NCBI GenBank assembly: GCA_020053945.1
Contig: JAGVME010000111.1
Coordinates: forward strand, 1-44,653
Direction: 5' to 3'
Length of the DNA stretch: 44,653 bases
DNA from: Gammaproteobacteria bacterium
Lineage (GTDB): Bacteria > Pseudomonadota > Gammaproteobacteria > Ga0077554 > Ga007554
Shown here: positions 36,995 to 44,482 of the stretch, in pieces
How positions within the stretch are numbered: position 1 is the first letter of the stretch
How the letters are laid out: each line of letters starts with the position of its first letter
The notes under the pieces: model-generated
The model's input: the letters and a program-made list of their open reading frames with translations, nothing else
Told to the model about the DNA's origin: nothing
The model's database searches: none
Program-made: the position numbers and the translations under genes

Positions 36995-37065
36995 GACGTA
37001 GGGCGGGAACACTTTCCCGCCGAATCAGCTAGGGAAGCGTCGGCAAGGTATTGCCGACCTACGGG
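36995..37065. repeat. REP pair after tpsA
   Basis: A class A copy is at 36995-37022 and a class B copy at 37037-37065, with the same order and flanks as elsewhere. It begins 19 bp after the tpsA stop and could stabilise or terminate the transcript. Confidence 0.9.
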
Positions 37066-37090
37066 ATGGGAGGAGTTACGGTTTTCGGCT

Positions 37091-37135
37091 TCGTCATGAT
37101 TTCGTCACGGTTTTGTCACACATGTGCCGTACACT
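37091..37135 (+). promoter_or_regulatory. Putative triple PhoB box and -10 for the exbB-tonB-porin operon
   Basis: Three half-sites in an 11-bp rhythm, TCGTCAT, TCGTCAC and TTGTCAC, have 4-nt spacers GATT and GGTT. Ten nt after the third is TACACT (37130-37135). This is the clearest Pho-box array in the window. The start point would fall about 210 bp before the exbB ATG, inside a long palindrome. Confidence 0.65.
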
Positions 37136-37301
37136 AGCAGCCTGTCTGACTTAGGTCGAATCTACTGTGAAAGTGGGAGAGCGGTTCATTTTTCCGCTAT
37201 TTTTCGTTAAATAGTGCCCGCTATTCGCCTCAAAATAGCGGAAAACTGCCCTCGTTCTCCCACTTTCTCGCTACGATCCCCTAAGTCAGATAGGCTGCTA
37301 G
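37134..37301. repeat. 168-bp nested palindromic element in the operon leader
   Basis: The outer 22-bp arms CTAGCAGCCTGTCTGACTTAGG (37134-37155) and its complement at 37280-37301 differ at one base. Inside are GAAAGTGGGAGA (37169-37180) with TCTCCCACTTTC (37256-37267), and TTTTCCGCTATTTT (37190-37203) with AAAATAGCGGAAAA (37232-37245). The nested arms would fold into one long hairpin. Form and size fit a miniature inverted-repeat element. It has no coding content and lies between promoter and exbB start. Confidence 0.85.
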
Positions 37302-37349
37302 CAACGGTTAAGTCTTCCAACTATATTTTCTAAAATCATCCCAAATCAA

Positions 37350-39122
37350 ATGAAACGTCTTATCGCCCTCGTTGTGCTGCTACTGGTATTGCCCGCGTCC
37401 GCCCAGGCTTGGTGGAATGAAGAATGGACGGTGCGCAAAAAAATCACTCTGGATACCCAGGCGGCGGCTGTGCCGGTTGAGGTGGATGTGGTGCCGGTGC
37501 TGGTGCGTCTTTCCACCGGCAATTTCGACTTTCTTTCCGCCAAAGAGGATGGCTCGGATATCCGCTTTGTGGCGGAAGACGACACCACGCCGCTCAAGTT
37601 TCATATCGAGCGCTACGATGGCATTAACGAATTGGCTTTCCTCTGGGTGCAGGTGCCGAAACTGGCTGGCAATAAGGCCGCCCAGTCTATCTGGCTTTAT
37701 TACGGTAATGCACAAGCGGCTGCCGCCGACAGCAAGGCCAGTAATGATTATGGCTACGACACGTCGCAATTACTGGTTTATCACTTGAATGAAACGCAGG
37801 GTGTGCCGCAGGACGCCACGGCCAATGGCACTCATGCCAGCACCGCCAAGCTGGCCTACGTATCCGGTAGCTTGATCGCCGGGGGCGCCAAACTGGCAGG
37901 TGACGGCGGCATGGTGGCCGACAGCCCGGCGTTACAGGCAGCCCGGGAATTCACTTTTTCCGCCTGGATCAAGCCCGGGAAAGCCGATGGCGAGTTGCTG
38001 GCATTGGGCGGTTTGACGCTCAACCTGTCCGGCGGGGTGCCGGTGCTGGCAGTCAACGGCGTGAAGACGCGCGCGGCCGCATCGATTCCGCTGAATGCCT
38101 GGCATCACATCGCGGTGACGGGCGTTTTCACAGGGGAACAGGGCGGTGGCGGGACGCAGGGTTTTACCCTGTATGTGGATGGTAAGTCAGTAGTCACCAC
38201 AACGGGCACGCTGACGCCCGCGGCCAGCCTGCGCATCGGCGGCGGTTTAGTCGGCGAAATGGATGAAGTGCAGGTGTCAACGGTGGCGCGTCCCGCCGCG
38301 TGGCTGGCGGCGCAGGTGGAATCGCAGGGGCAGGCGGGCAGGCTGGTGAAATACGGCGAAGACGAAACCACCGATAGCAGCGAGGGCACATCCTATTTCA
38401 CCACCACCATGCAAAACGTGACGGTGGACGGCTGGGTGGTGATCATCATCCTGGCGTTCATGTTCGTGATTGCGGTATGGGTAATGGTGACCAAAGCGCT
38501 CCTTTTAGGACGAATGGAAAAAGCCAACGCAACTTTCGCCGAAGAGTTTGGCAAGATGTCACGCGGGCTGGCGGAACTGGACGACAGCGTAACCGCCCAC
38601 GCGGGCAAGATGGACCATCTAGCCAAAATGATGGATGAGTTCAAACATTCTTCCCTGTACCGCATTTATCATGTCGGCGTGACGGAATTGAAACACCGCT
38701 TTCCGTCTTCCGCTAGCGCAGTGGGCGCGCCGGATAGTTTGCCCGTGATCTCCCCCCAATCCATCAACGCGGTGCGCGCCAGCCTGGATGCGCAATTGGT
38801 GCGTGAAGGGCATCGCCTGAACCAAGCAATGGTACTGCTCACTATAGCTATTTCCGGTGGCCCCTTTCTCGGCCTGCTGGGTACGGTGGTCGGGGTGATG
38901 ATCACGTTCGCGGCGATTGCCGCCACCGGCGACGTCAACGTCAACGCTATCGCGCCCGGTATCGCGGCGGCGCTGGTAGCCACCGTAGCCGGTTTGGCGG
39001 TGGCGATTCCGGCGCTGTTTGGTTACAACTACCTCACCTCCAAGATCAAAACCATCTCGGCTGACATGCACATATTTGTGGATGAGTTCATCACCAAAAT
39101 GGCCGAGAATTACGGGGGCTGA
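37350..39122 (+). CDS. DUF2341-LamG-ExbB/TolQ fusion protein
   Basis: A 590-residue protein. A signal peptide (LVVLLLVLPASAQA) is followed by WWNEEWTVRKKITLDTQ, the opening of DUF2341 (about 20-130). A LamG/concanavalin-like jelly roll follows (about 140-325; FTFSAWIKPG, AWHHIAVTGVF, LYVDGK, GEMDEVQVS). From residue about 355 comes an ExbB/TolQ/MotA proton-channel unit with a membrane segment VIIILAFMFVIAVWVMVTKA, a cytoplasmic helical part, and the conserved last two helices (GGPFLGLLGTVVGVMITF; APGIAAALVATVAGLAVAIP). ExbB drives TonB from the proton-motive force. The periplasmic lectin-like extension is absent from normal ExbB and could sense or bind a ligand. It is the first gene of the operon, two bases from exbD. 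Confidence 0.9.
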   Translation: MKRLIALVVLLLVLPASAQAWWNEEWTVRKKITLDTQAAAVPVEVDVVPVLVRLSTGNFDFLSAKEDGSDIRFVAEDDTTPLKFHIERYDGINELAFLWVQVPKLAGNKAAQSIWLYYGNAQAAAADSKASNDYGYDTSQLLVYHLNETQGVPQDATANGTHASTAKLAYVSGSLIAGGAKLAGDGGMVADSPALQAAREFTFSAWIKPGKADGELLALGGLTLNLSGGVPVLAVNGVKTRAAASIPLNAWHHIAVTGVFTGEQGGGGTQGFTLYVDGKSVVTTTGTLTPAASLRIGGGLVGEMDEVQVSTVARPAAWLAAQVESQGQAGRLVKYGEDETTDSSEGTSYFTTTMQNVTVDGWVVIIILAFMFVIAVWVMVTKALLLGRMEKANATFAEEFGKMSRGLAELDDSVTAHAGKMDHLAKMMDEFKHSSLYRIYHVGVTELKHRFPSSASAVGAPDSLPVISPQSINAVRASLDAQLVREGHRLNQAMVLLTIAISGGPFLGLLGTVVGVMITFAAIAATGDVNVNAIAPGIAAALVATVAGLAVAIPALFGYNYLTSKIKTISADMHIFVDEFITKMAENYGG

Positions 39123-39124
39123 CC

Positions 39125-39544
39125 ATGGCAAAAGCTCAGGAAGAAGGCGCGCTATACGACGATATCAACGTTACGCCGATGCTGGATCTGGCCTACGTAT
39201 TGCTGATTATTTTTATCATCATGACCACCGCGTCAGTGCAGGGCATCAAGGTCAACCTGCCCAAAGCCAGCAATACCCCGAGCCTGGCGAAGCCCACCAC
39301 CAAGGCGATCACGATCACCCAGGACGGGACACTGTATCTGGATGCGTATCCGGTCGCGTCGTTGCAAGATCTGGAATCCCGGCTGATGGCTTATAAGGCC
39401 AGCACCCCGCAATTTCCGATCGTGGTCAAAGGTGATTCCGCTGTGCAGTACCAAAAAGTAATCGAGGTGCTGGATTTGCTGGGACGCCTGGAACTCACCC
39501 AGATCGGACTCGTGACGCAGCGGTCAGGAGTCAAGCATGAGTAA
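39125..39544 (+). CDS. exbD: ExbD/TolR-type proton-channel subunit
   Basis: A 139-residue single-pass inner-membrane protein. The helix MLDLAYVLLIIFIIMTTA contains the conserved membrane Asp that carries protons in ExbD/TolR, preceded by DINVTPM. The periplasmic domain has the usual TKAITITQDGTLYLD and PIVVKGDSAVQYQKV pattern. It works with the ExbB domain encoded just upstream (2-bp gap). Its last codons lie in one arm of a 22-bp inverted repeat, and its stop overlaps a short ATGAGTAA frame. Confidence 0.94.
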   Translation: MAKAQEEGALYDDINVTPMLDLAYVLLIIFIIMTTASVQGIKVNLPKASNTPSLAKPTTKAITITQDGTLYLDAYPVASLQDLESRLMAYKASTPQFPIVVKGDSAVQYQKVIEVLDLLGRLELTQIGLVTQRSGVKHE

Positions 39545-39682
39545 CTTGAACAATTGGCCGCTTGCAGGCGAGATGCCATGCGAGGCGTCGAATGCGCGGT
39601 GTGGCAAGCCACATAAGCATTCGACAACGACGCAGGGCGCTCGCATGGAAGATGGACAATGTTCAAGTTACTCATGCTTGAC
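39530..39682. repeat. Palindromic element at the exbD-tonB junction
   Basis: A perfect 22-bp inverted repeat, GTCAAGCATGAGTAACTTGA and two more bases at 39530-39551, recurs inverted at 39661-39682. Inner arms such as CCATGCGAG...CTCGCATGG extend the pairing. The heptamer AGTCAAG occurs at both borders (39529-39535 and 39688-39694) and may be a target duplication. A 50-codon frame (39537-39689, good ribosome binding site AGGAG) runs through it; its product looks repeat-derived. Confidence 0.8.
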
Positions 39683-39693
39683 GACTTAGTCAA

Positions 39694-40350
39694 GTGAGCG
39701 CAGCGGACAAGACTTTGCGGCGCTGGCGTCCCGCGCTGGTGGTGGGCATCGGATTGGTGTTGGTGACGGTGCTGATCTGGTTGGCGATCAAGGAATTCGT
39801 GGTCGCGGATAAAGACAAAAAGAAGCGCGTGATTCAGGAGATATCGCTGGTAAGGCCGCCTCCACCGCCCCCACCACCGCCGAAAAGAATTGAAGAACCG
39901 CCCAAGCCGGAGATTCCGCAAAAAGTCGATGTGCCCAAGCCGGATCAGCCCCCCGACAAGCCGGTAGAGGCGCCGCCCCCCGATACGGGCATACCGGACG
40001 GTCCTGCAGGAGGAATGGCAACGGATCTGGCCGTAGGCACCGGTAGCGGCATTATTGGCGGGGGCGGCGGCATTGGCAACCGCTTTGCCTGGTACGGCGC
40101 GCTGGTTAAGGAGCGCATCCAGGAAGCGGTGGCACGGGATAAAAAACTACGCGAGGCGGATTACCGGATCATGGTCAACGTCTGGATCAATGCCAGCGGT
40201 ACAGTGACCCAGGCCGAGTTGATTAGCTCCACTGGCGATACGGAGCTGGATAGCGCGCTTAAAGTAGCCTTGCGTAATCTGCCGCCATTACGTGAAGGGG
40301 CGCCCGGGGATATGCCGCAACCGATTAAATTACGGATTACCGCGCGCTGA
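39694..40350 (+). CDS. tonB: TonB-family energy transducer
   Basis: A 218-residue protein with N-terminal membrane anchor (ALVVGIGLVLVTVLIWLAI), a proline-rich periplasmic spacer starting VRPPPPPPPPPKRIEEP, a Gly-rich linker and a C-terminal TonB domain (about 130-218) with ALVKERIQEAV, VNVWINASGTVTQAELISST and PIKLRITAR. TonB carries energy from ExbBD to outer-membrane receptors. No TonB-dependent receptor gene is in the window; a porin follows instead. The GTG start at 39694 has no clear ribosome binding site, apparently because the palindromic element separates it from the AGGAG at the end of exbD. Confidence 0.9.
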   Translation: MSAADKTLRRWRPALVVGIGLVLVTVLIWLAIKEFVVADKDKKKRVIQEISLVRPPPPPPPPPKRIEEPPKPEIPQKVDVPKPDQPPDKPVEAPPPDTGIPDGPAGGMATDLAVGTGSGIIGGGGGIGNRFAWYGALVKERIQEAVARDKKLREADYRIMVNVWINASGTVTQAELISSTGDTELDSALKVALRNLPPLREGAPGDMPQPIKLRITAR

Positions 40351-40377
40351 CAGGCGGATTTTAACGAGAAGACATTA

Positions 40378-41949
40378 ATGAGTGAACATATGCAAACCCG
40401 GCGAAAAATAATGCGACCTTCAATGATTGTAACAGTGTGTATGGCAATGGCATTAGCCATAAACACTGCCCAGGCCGACGAACGCGAAGAGATGGAGACG
40501 CTGCGGCAGACCACACTCAACCTGATCCAGATCTTGGTGGAACAAGGCGTGCTCACCCAGGAAAAAGCCGACCAGCTTATCAATCAGGCTGAGGTAAAGG
40601 CCGGGGAAGCCGTGGCGGCGGAGAAGAAGGCTAATATTGGCGTGGTGCGTGTGCCGTATGTACCGGAGTCGGTCAAGAAACAGATCGCCGATGGGCTGCG
40701 TGAAGAAGTAACCGCTAAGGCAAAAGCCGAGCGGTGGGGCAACGTGAACGCGGTGCCGGAATGGCTCGACAGGCTCACGTGGGAAGGGGATATGCGTGTG
40801 CGTTACCAGGGTGATCTGTTCCCCGAGGGCAACGCCCCCGAGGTTTACTTTCAGACCCTCGGTCAGGCGGTCAGCAACACCACTGAGGATCGTCACCGCG
40901 CGCGCATCCGTCTGAACTTGGGGCTGAATGCCAGGGTTGCGCCCGGCGTCAATGTCGGTGTGCGCATGGCCACCGGTAACACCAGCGATCCGGTGTCGAC
41001 CAACCAGACGCTCGGCACCACAGCCAATAAATACAGCCTGGTACTTGATCGCGCCTTCATTAAAATCGCGCCACTGCAAAGTGTGAGTGTGAGCGGCGGA
41101 CGCATTCCCAATCCCTGGTTCGGCACCGATCTGGTGTGGGATGTCGACCTCAATTTCGAGGGTGTAGCCGTTGGCTTTAATCCTTGGGCGAATGAAGTGC
41201 GTGCGTTCAAACCCTTTGCTGTGGCCGGGATATTTCCATTGCAGGAAGTCGAGAAAAACACGAATATTAAAGTCAAGGATAAATGGCTCTACGGCGCTCA
41301 GCTAGGCTTGGACTGGATACCCGGCGTACACGAGCGTTTCAAGGTGGGGGTGGGCTATTATGACTATCGTAATGTCAGCGGAGTTCCAAACCCGAAGTTG
41401 AATGACACCCAGTTCAATCAGACCGCACCGCAATCGCGCCAAAAAGGTAACAGCCTCTTTAATATCGACAACGACGGCAATGTCAATACCAACCTTTACG
41501 CATTGGCCCCGGATTACCGGATTGTTAACGTCACGCTGGCTGTCGGCTTTGCCCAGTTCTTTCCCCTCCATGTCATTGGCAATTTCGATTGGGCGCGTAA
41601 CGTCGGTTTCGATCAGGCCGAAATCCTGACGCGCACCGGGCAGAGTATCGAACCTGAAACCGAGGCCTACCAGGCCAAGCTCACCGTTGGCTATCCAGAA
41701 ATTACCGACCGCCACGAATGGCAGGTCTTTACGGGTTATCGCTATCTGGAGCGCGATGCGGTGCTGGACGCCTTCACCGATTCTGACTTCTATCTCGGCG
41801 GCACCAACCACAAGGGATTCATGATCGGTGGCCAATACGGCATTTACAAAAATACCTGGTTGTCGATGCGCTGGGCGTCGATGGATGAAATCAGCGGCCT
41901 GCCACTCTCGATTGATGTCTTCCAGCTTGATCTGACCGCCAAGTTTTAA
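40378..41949 (+). CDS. Putative outer-membrane porin with N-terminal coiled coil
   Basis: A 523-residue protein. After the signal (IVTVCMAMALAINTAQA) is a helical stretch (about 35-120: EEMETLRQTTLNLIQILVEQ and EKADQLINQAEVKAGEAV), then a beta-barrel-type sequence from LTWEGDMRVRYQGDLFPEG to the C-terminal strand DVFQLDLTAKF ending in Phe, as barrels do. This layout fits the putative-porin (Porin_5-like) family. In this operon it is the only outer-membrane partner available for the TonB/ExbBD unit. Substrate unknown; an anion or phosphoester role would fit the Pho context but is not shown. Confidence 0.85.
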   Translation: MSEHMQTRRKIMRPSMIVTVCMAMALAINTAQADEREEMETLRQTTLNLIQILVEQGVLTQEKADQLINQAEVKAGEAVAAEKKANIGVVRVPYVPESVKKQIADGLREEVTAKAKAERWGNVNAVPEWLDRLTWEGDMRVRYQGDLFPEGNAPEVYFQTLGQAVSNTTEDRHRARIRLNLGLNARVAPGVNVGVRMATGNTSDPVSTNQTLGTTANKYSLVLDRAFIKIAPLQSVSVSGGRIPNPWFGTDLVWDVDLNFEGVAVGFNPWANEVRAFKPFAVAGIFPLQEVEKNTNIKVKDKWLYGAQLGLDWIPGVHERFKVGVGYYDYRNVSGVPNPKLNDTQFNQTAPQSRQKGNSLFNIDNDGNVNTNLYALAPDYRIVNVTLAVGFAQFFPLHVIGNFDWARNVGFDQAEILTRTGQSIEPETEAYQAKLTVGYPEITDRHEWQVFTGYRYLERDAVLDAFTDSDFYLGGTNHKGFMIGGQYGIYKNTWLSMRWASMDEISGLPLSIDVFQLDLTAKF

Positions 41950-42052
41950 GTTCACGATCTTGCGGAAGGGCGCATCGCGACGTTAAAAATAACCTTAATC
42001 GGCCACTGTTGTCTTGCCTGGCCAGGTGCTATCTCTGGGGTTGCATTTATAT

Positions 42053-42104
42053 TGTCATCCCGAACGTAGAGAGGGATCTTGCTTATACTGTGCCCGGAAT
42101 GACA
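42053..42104. repeat. Small dispersed hairpin element
   Basis: TGTCATCCCG at 42053-42062 pairs with CCGGAATGACA at 42094-42104 imperfectly. The ends match those of the elements at 256-368 and 19531-19609. It lies in the 221-bp gap after the porin, which also holds the AT-rich direct repeat AATAAATAATTTT at about 42131-42159. Confidence 0.6.
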
Positions 42105-42170
42105 TAGGGGAATTAATCAGGGCTTCACCGTAATAAATAATTTTTGAATAAATAATTTTGGAGAATGTTG

Positions 42171-42839
42171 ATGTCGCGTATAGCTGGCTTGCTGGTTCCG
42201 CTCGTGCTGGCGGGCGCTTTGTCGGGTGGCAATGCCTGGGGTGAGGACAAACGCGTTTCGCGGGAGCGTGAAGCGTTGCGTAATGCCCAGCAACAAGTAC
42301 AACAACTCCGTCAGGAAAAAGCCACCTTGGAAGAAAAACTGGCTACTTTTGAACAAGAGAAAGCACGGCTTGCGCAAGAGAAGAAAAAACTCGCAGGCCA
42401 GATTAATGGCGCCCAGGCGCGCGCAGAATCAGAAAGTACGCAACGCCAGCAATTGCAGTTGATGCTTGACGCCATGACCCAGGAAAAAGACACGCTGCAA
42501 GCGCAGAAAACTGAACTTGACCAGCGTCTGGCCGAGTTGACAACCAAGCAAGCCCATACCGAAAATGAGCTGGCGCAAATCCAGGCACAAAAAAAACAGA
42601 TGGAATCCACGCTACTCAGGCGTGAGCAGCAGGTGACCCTCTGCGAAAGTAAAAATCTCAAACTCTATCAGCATGGACGCGACCTGATCGAGCAGTGCCG
42701 TGACCGTAGCGCCACCGACGCAGTGCTGCGCCTGGAGCCATTTACCGGCATAAAACGCGTGGAAATCGAGAATCTGCTTGAAGAATACCGCGACAAACTG
42801 GATGCCCAGAAACCCATTCCCGCCGAAAACCAAAATTGA
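42171..42839 (+). CDS. Exported coiled-coil protein
   Basis: A 222-residue protein with ribosome binding site TGGAG, signal peptide (LLVPLVLAGALSGGNAWG) and a long coiled coil (about residues 30-150) with heptads of Gln/Leu/Glu/Lys. Two Cys (CESKNLKLY; QCRDRS) lie close to the end of the coil, possibly paired, and a short C-terminal domain follows (RLEPFTGIKRVEIENLLEEY). No family is certain. It follows the porin in the same direction and probably belongs to the TonB operon as a periplasmic adaptor; the 221-bp gap makes a separate promoter possible. Confidence 0.75.
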   Translation: MSRIAGLLVPLVLAGALSGGNAWGEDKRVSREREALRNAQQQVQQLRQEKATLEEKLATFEQEKARLAQEKKKLAGQINGAQARAESESTQRQQLQLMLDAMTQEKDTLQAQKTELDQRLAELTTKQAHTENELAQIQAQKKQMESTLLRREQQVTLCESKNLKLYQHGRDLIEQCRDRSATDAVLRLEPFTGIKRVEIENLLEEYRDKLDAQKPIPAENQN

Positions 42840-42889
42840 TTTCCAATATTCGTGTAAACGGAGGGCGTGCGATAAGGGAATGGTAAAGG

Positions 42890-43867
42890 TTAGGCCTGTT
42901 CGGCGCCTAGCGTAGGCGTATAGCACGTTACGCGGTTACGGCCGCTGTCTTTAGACGCGTATAAAGCAAGGTCAGCTTCTTTGATGAGATCTTCATAGCG
43001 GCGAATGTCGGCCCGCAGTTCTGTTATGCCCAGACTAGTGGTTATTGCCAACGGTTGGTTATTAAAGATGATGGGGGTGGCCGCCACCGCCGCGCGTAAT
43101 CGTTCCGCGACAATCATGGCGCCGTTTTGCGCGGTTTCTGGCAAGATCGCCGCGAACTCCTCGCCGCCATAGCGCGCGAGAATATCCGCATCGCGCAGGC
43201 AGCCGCCTAACCGGTGTACGGTCTCGCGCAAAACCTCATCGCCTGCCAAGTGGCCATGGACATCATTGACGTTCTTAAAATGGTCTAAATCCAGCAGGAC
43301 CAACGAAAAGGTATGGCCATAACGCTGTGCGCGGCTATACTCTTTAGCCAGTGATTGCTCGAAAAAACGCCTGTTATAAATACCCGTTAAACCATCACGG
43401 TTACTGGCATCAGCCAATGAAACCATTGTTTTCTGCAACATGTTTTGGTAAATGCTGGTATCTGTAACGTCGAATAATGTAACGCACACATACTGCACCT
43501 CCCCAGCCTTGTCCTTTATGGGCTGAAATGCGCAGTTCTGGCGCATGCAATCCACCCCTCCTGTGACGGGGCGGTTGTGGCGGAAACGGAACAGGTAGGG
43601 GCGCTGTTCCCAAGAGGTGAAGGAGCCATTTTTAAGCACAAAAATATTTTGTATCTTGCGCCGTAACCATTTCTCGGACTCCCTAAGTTCAGGAAAGGCC
43701 GCAAACAAATCCTGGCCTACAATGTTTTGCGTGCGGCATCCGCTGTGGCTTTCCATGAAGCGGTTCCACACTACCACACGGAATTCGCTGTCGATGACGA
43801 AAATCCCGACGTTGACTTTCTCGACAATAAATTCCAGCAGTGAGAGGTCTTCCCCGGAAGCTGGCAT
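42890..43867 (-). CDS. PAS-GGDEF diguanylate cyclase
   Basis: A 325-residue enzyme making cyclic-di-GMP from two GTP. The PAS domain (about 1-135: EFIVEKVNVGIFVIDSEFRV, VTLFDVTD) contains CMRQNCAFQPI, whose two Cys could be redox-active or bind metal. The GGDEF domain (about 150-315) has DGLTGIYNRRFFEQ, LDLDHFKNVND and the active-site motif YGGEEF. An inhibitory RxxD site (RDAD) lies five residues before it, so product inhibition is expected. No membrane segment is seen. It starts directly after the CheC-like stop codon, so the two are co-translated. Confidence 0.95.
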   Translation of the reverse strand: MPASGEDLSLLEFIVEKVNVGIFVIDSEFRVVVWNRFMESHSGCRTQNIVGQDLFAAFPELRESEKWLRRKIQNIFVLKNGSFTSWEQRPYLFRFRHNRPVTGGVDCMRQNCAFQPIKDKAGEVQYVCVTLFDVTDTSIYQNMLQKTMVSLADASNRDGLTGIYNRRFFEQSLAKEYSRAQRYGHTFSLVLLDLDHFKNVNDVHGHLAGDEVLRETVHRLGGCLRDADILARYGGEEFAAILPETAQNGAMIVAERLRAAVAATPIIFNNQPLAITTSLGITELRADIRRYEDLIKEADLALYASKDSGRNRVTCYTPTLGAEQA

Positions 43868-44482
43868 TCAGATCGCTTCCATCAGCCGGTCCAGCGAGCC
43901 GCGCAACGTGTCTATGCCTTCTTCTGCCATAAGGATCAGCAAGTGGCTTTTGAAATCGCTATTCTCCAGGCCAAAATTAACCTCAACCAATAATGCATAT
44001 TGCCAAGAAAGGTTTTCGGGGGACATCACCAAGTCCAGGGGTATTTTTTCCGCGATAATGGACGGCGGCGAAAAACTCAAGTCGGCGCCGAATTGCTGGG
44101 CGACCCCATTGACGCAGGCGCCCACCAGAACATTGCTTACATCCAATAGCAACTCCTGTTCTTCCAAAGCGCTTAACTCATCGTTATAGCCCATCAGGTT
44201 GGCGAGATCCTTGCAGCCTGCATTGTCATAGATAACCACGGCCTCGCCGCGTAACTCATCGAAAAAAGCTTGGCGTACGGCGCTCACCAGGGAAGTGTTG
44301 GAGATCATTTCCCGCACGGTGCGTATTACTTCCGATACATGCACCAGCCGTATCCGGGGCACGGACAGCTCGACGAATACATCCAGGGTTCGTGCGAGCC
44401 GATCACCGGCTTGCCCCATGGCGATATTTACCACCTCTTGCAAGGCATCGGTTTGGTCAGCATTAAGCGCAGCGATAGTCAT
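43868..44482 (-). CDS. CheC/CheX-family protein
   Basis: A 204-residue protein of the CheC-like phosphatase family, with two related helical motifs: LQEVVNIAMGQAGDRLA at about residue 14 and DVSNVLVGACVNGVAQQFG at about 115. In true CheC the motif is E-x-x-N, and here ExxN (EVVN) and DxxN (DVSN) are present, so CheY-P phosphatase activity is plausible. It overlaps the response regulator upstream (ATGA) and abuts the cyclase downstream, which suggests it tunes phosphorylation of that regulator rather than classical chemotaxis. Confidence 0.88.
   Translation of the reverse strand: MTIAALNADQTDALQEVVNIAMGQAGDRLARTLDVFVELSVPRIRLVHVSEVIRTVREMISNTSLVSAVRQAFFDELRGEAVVIYDNAGCKDLANLMGYNDELSALEEQELLLDVSNVLVGACVNGVAQQFGADLSFSPPSIIAEKIPLDLVMSPENLSWQYALLVEVNFGLENSDFKSHLLILMAEEGIDTLRGSLDRLMEAI

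Noticed and set aside
23139-37065. Possible CRISPR array from regularly recurring short palindromes
   Set aside because: Spacing is irregular, the repeats are two alternating REP classes, no cas genes are present and a RAYT is adjacent.
39537-39689. 50-codon ORF between exbD and tonB as a real gene
   Set aside because: It lies wholly within a palindromic element, and the product has no recognisable pattern; kept only as an observation about the insertion.
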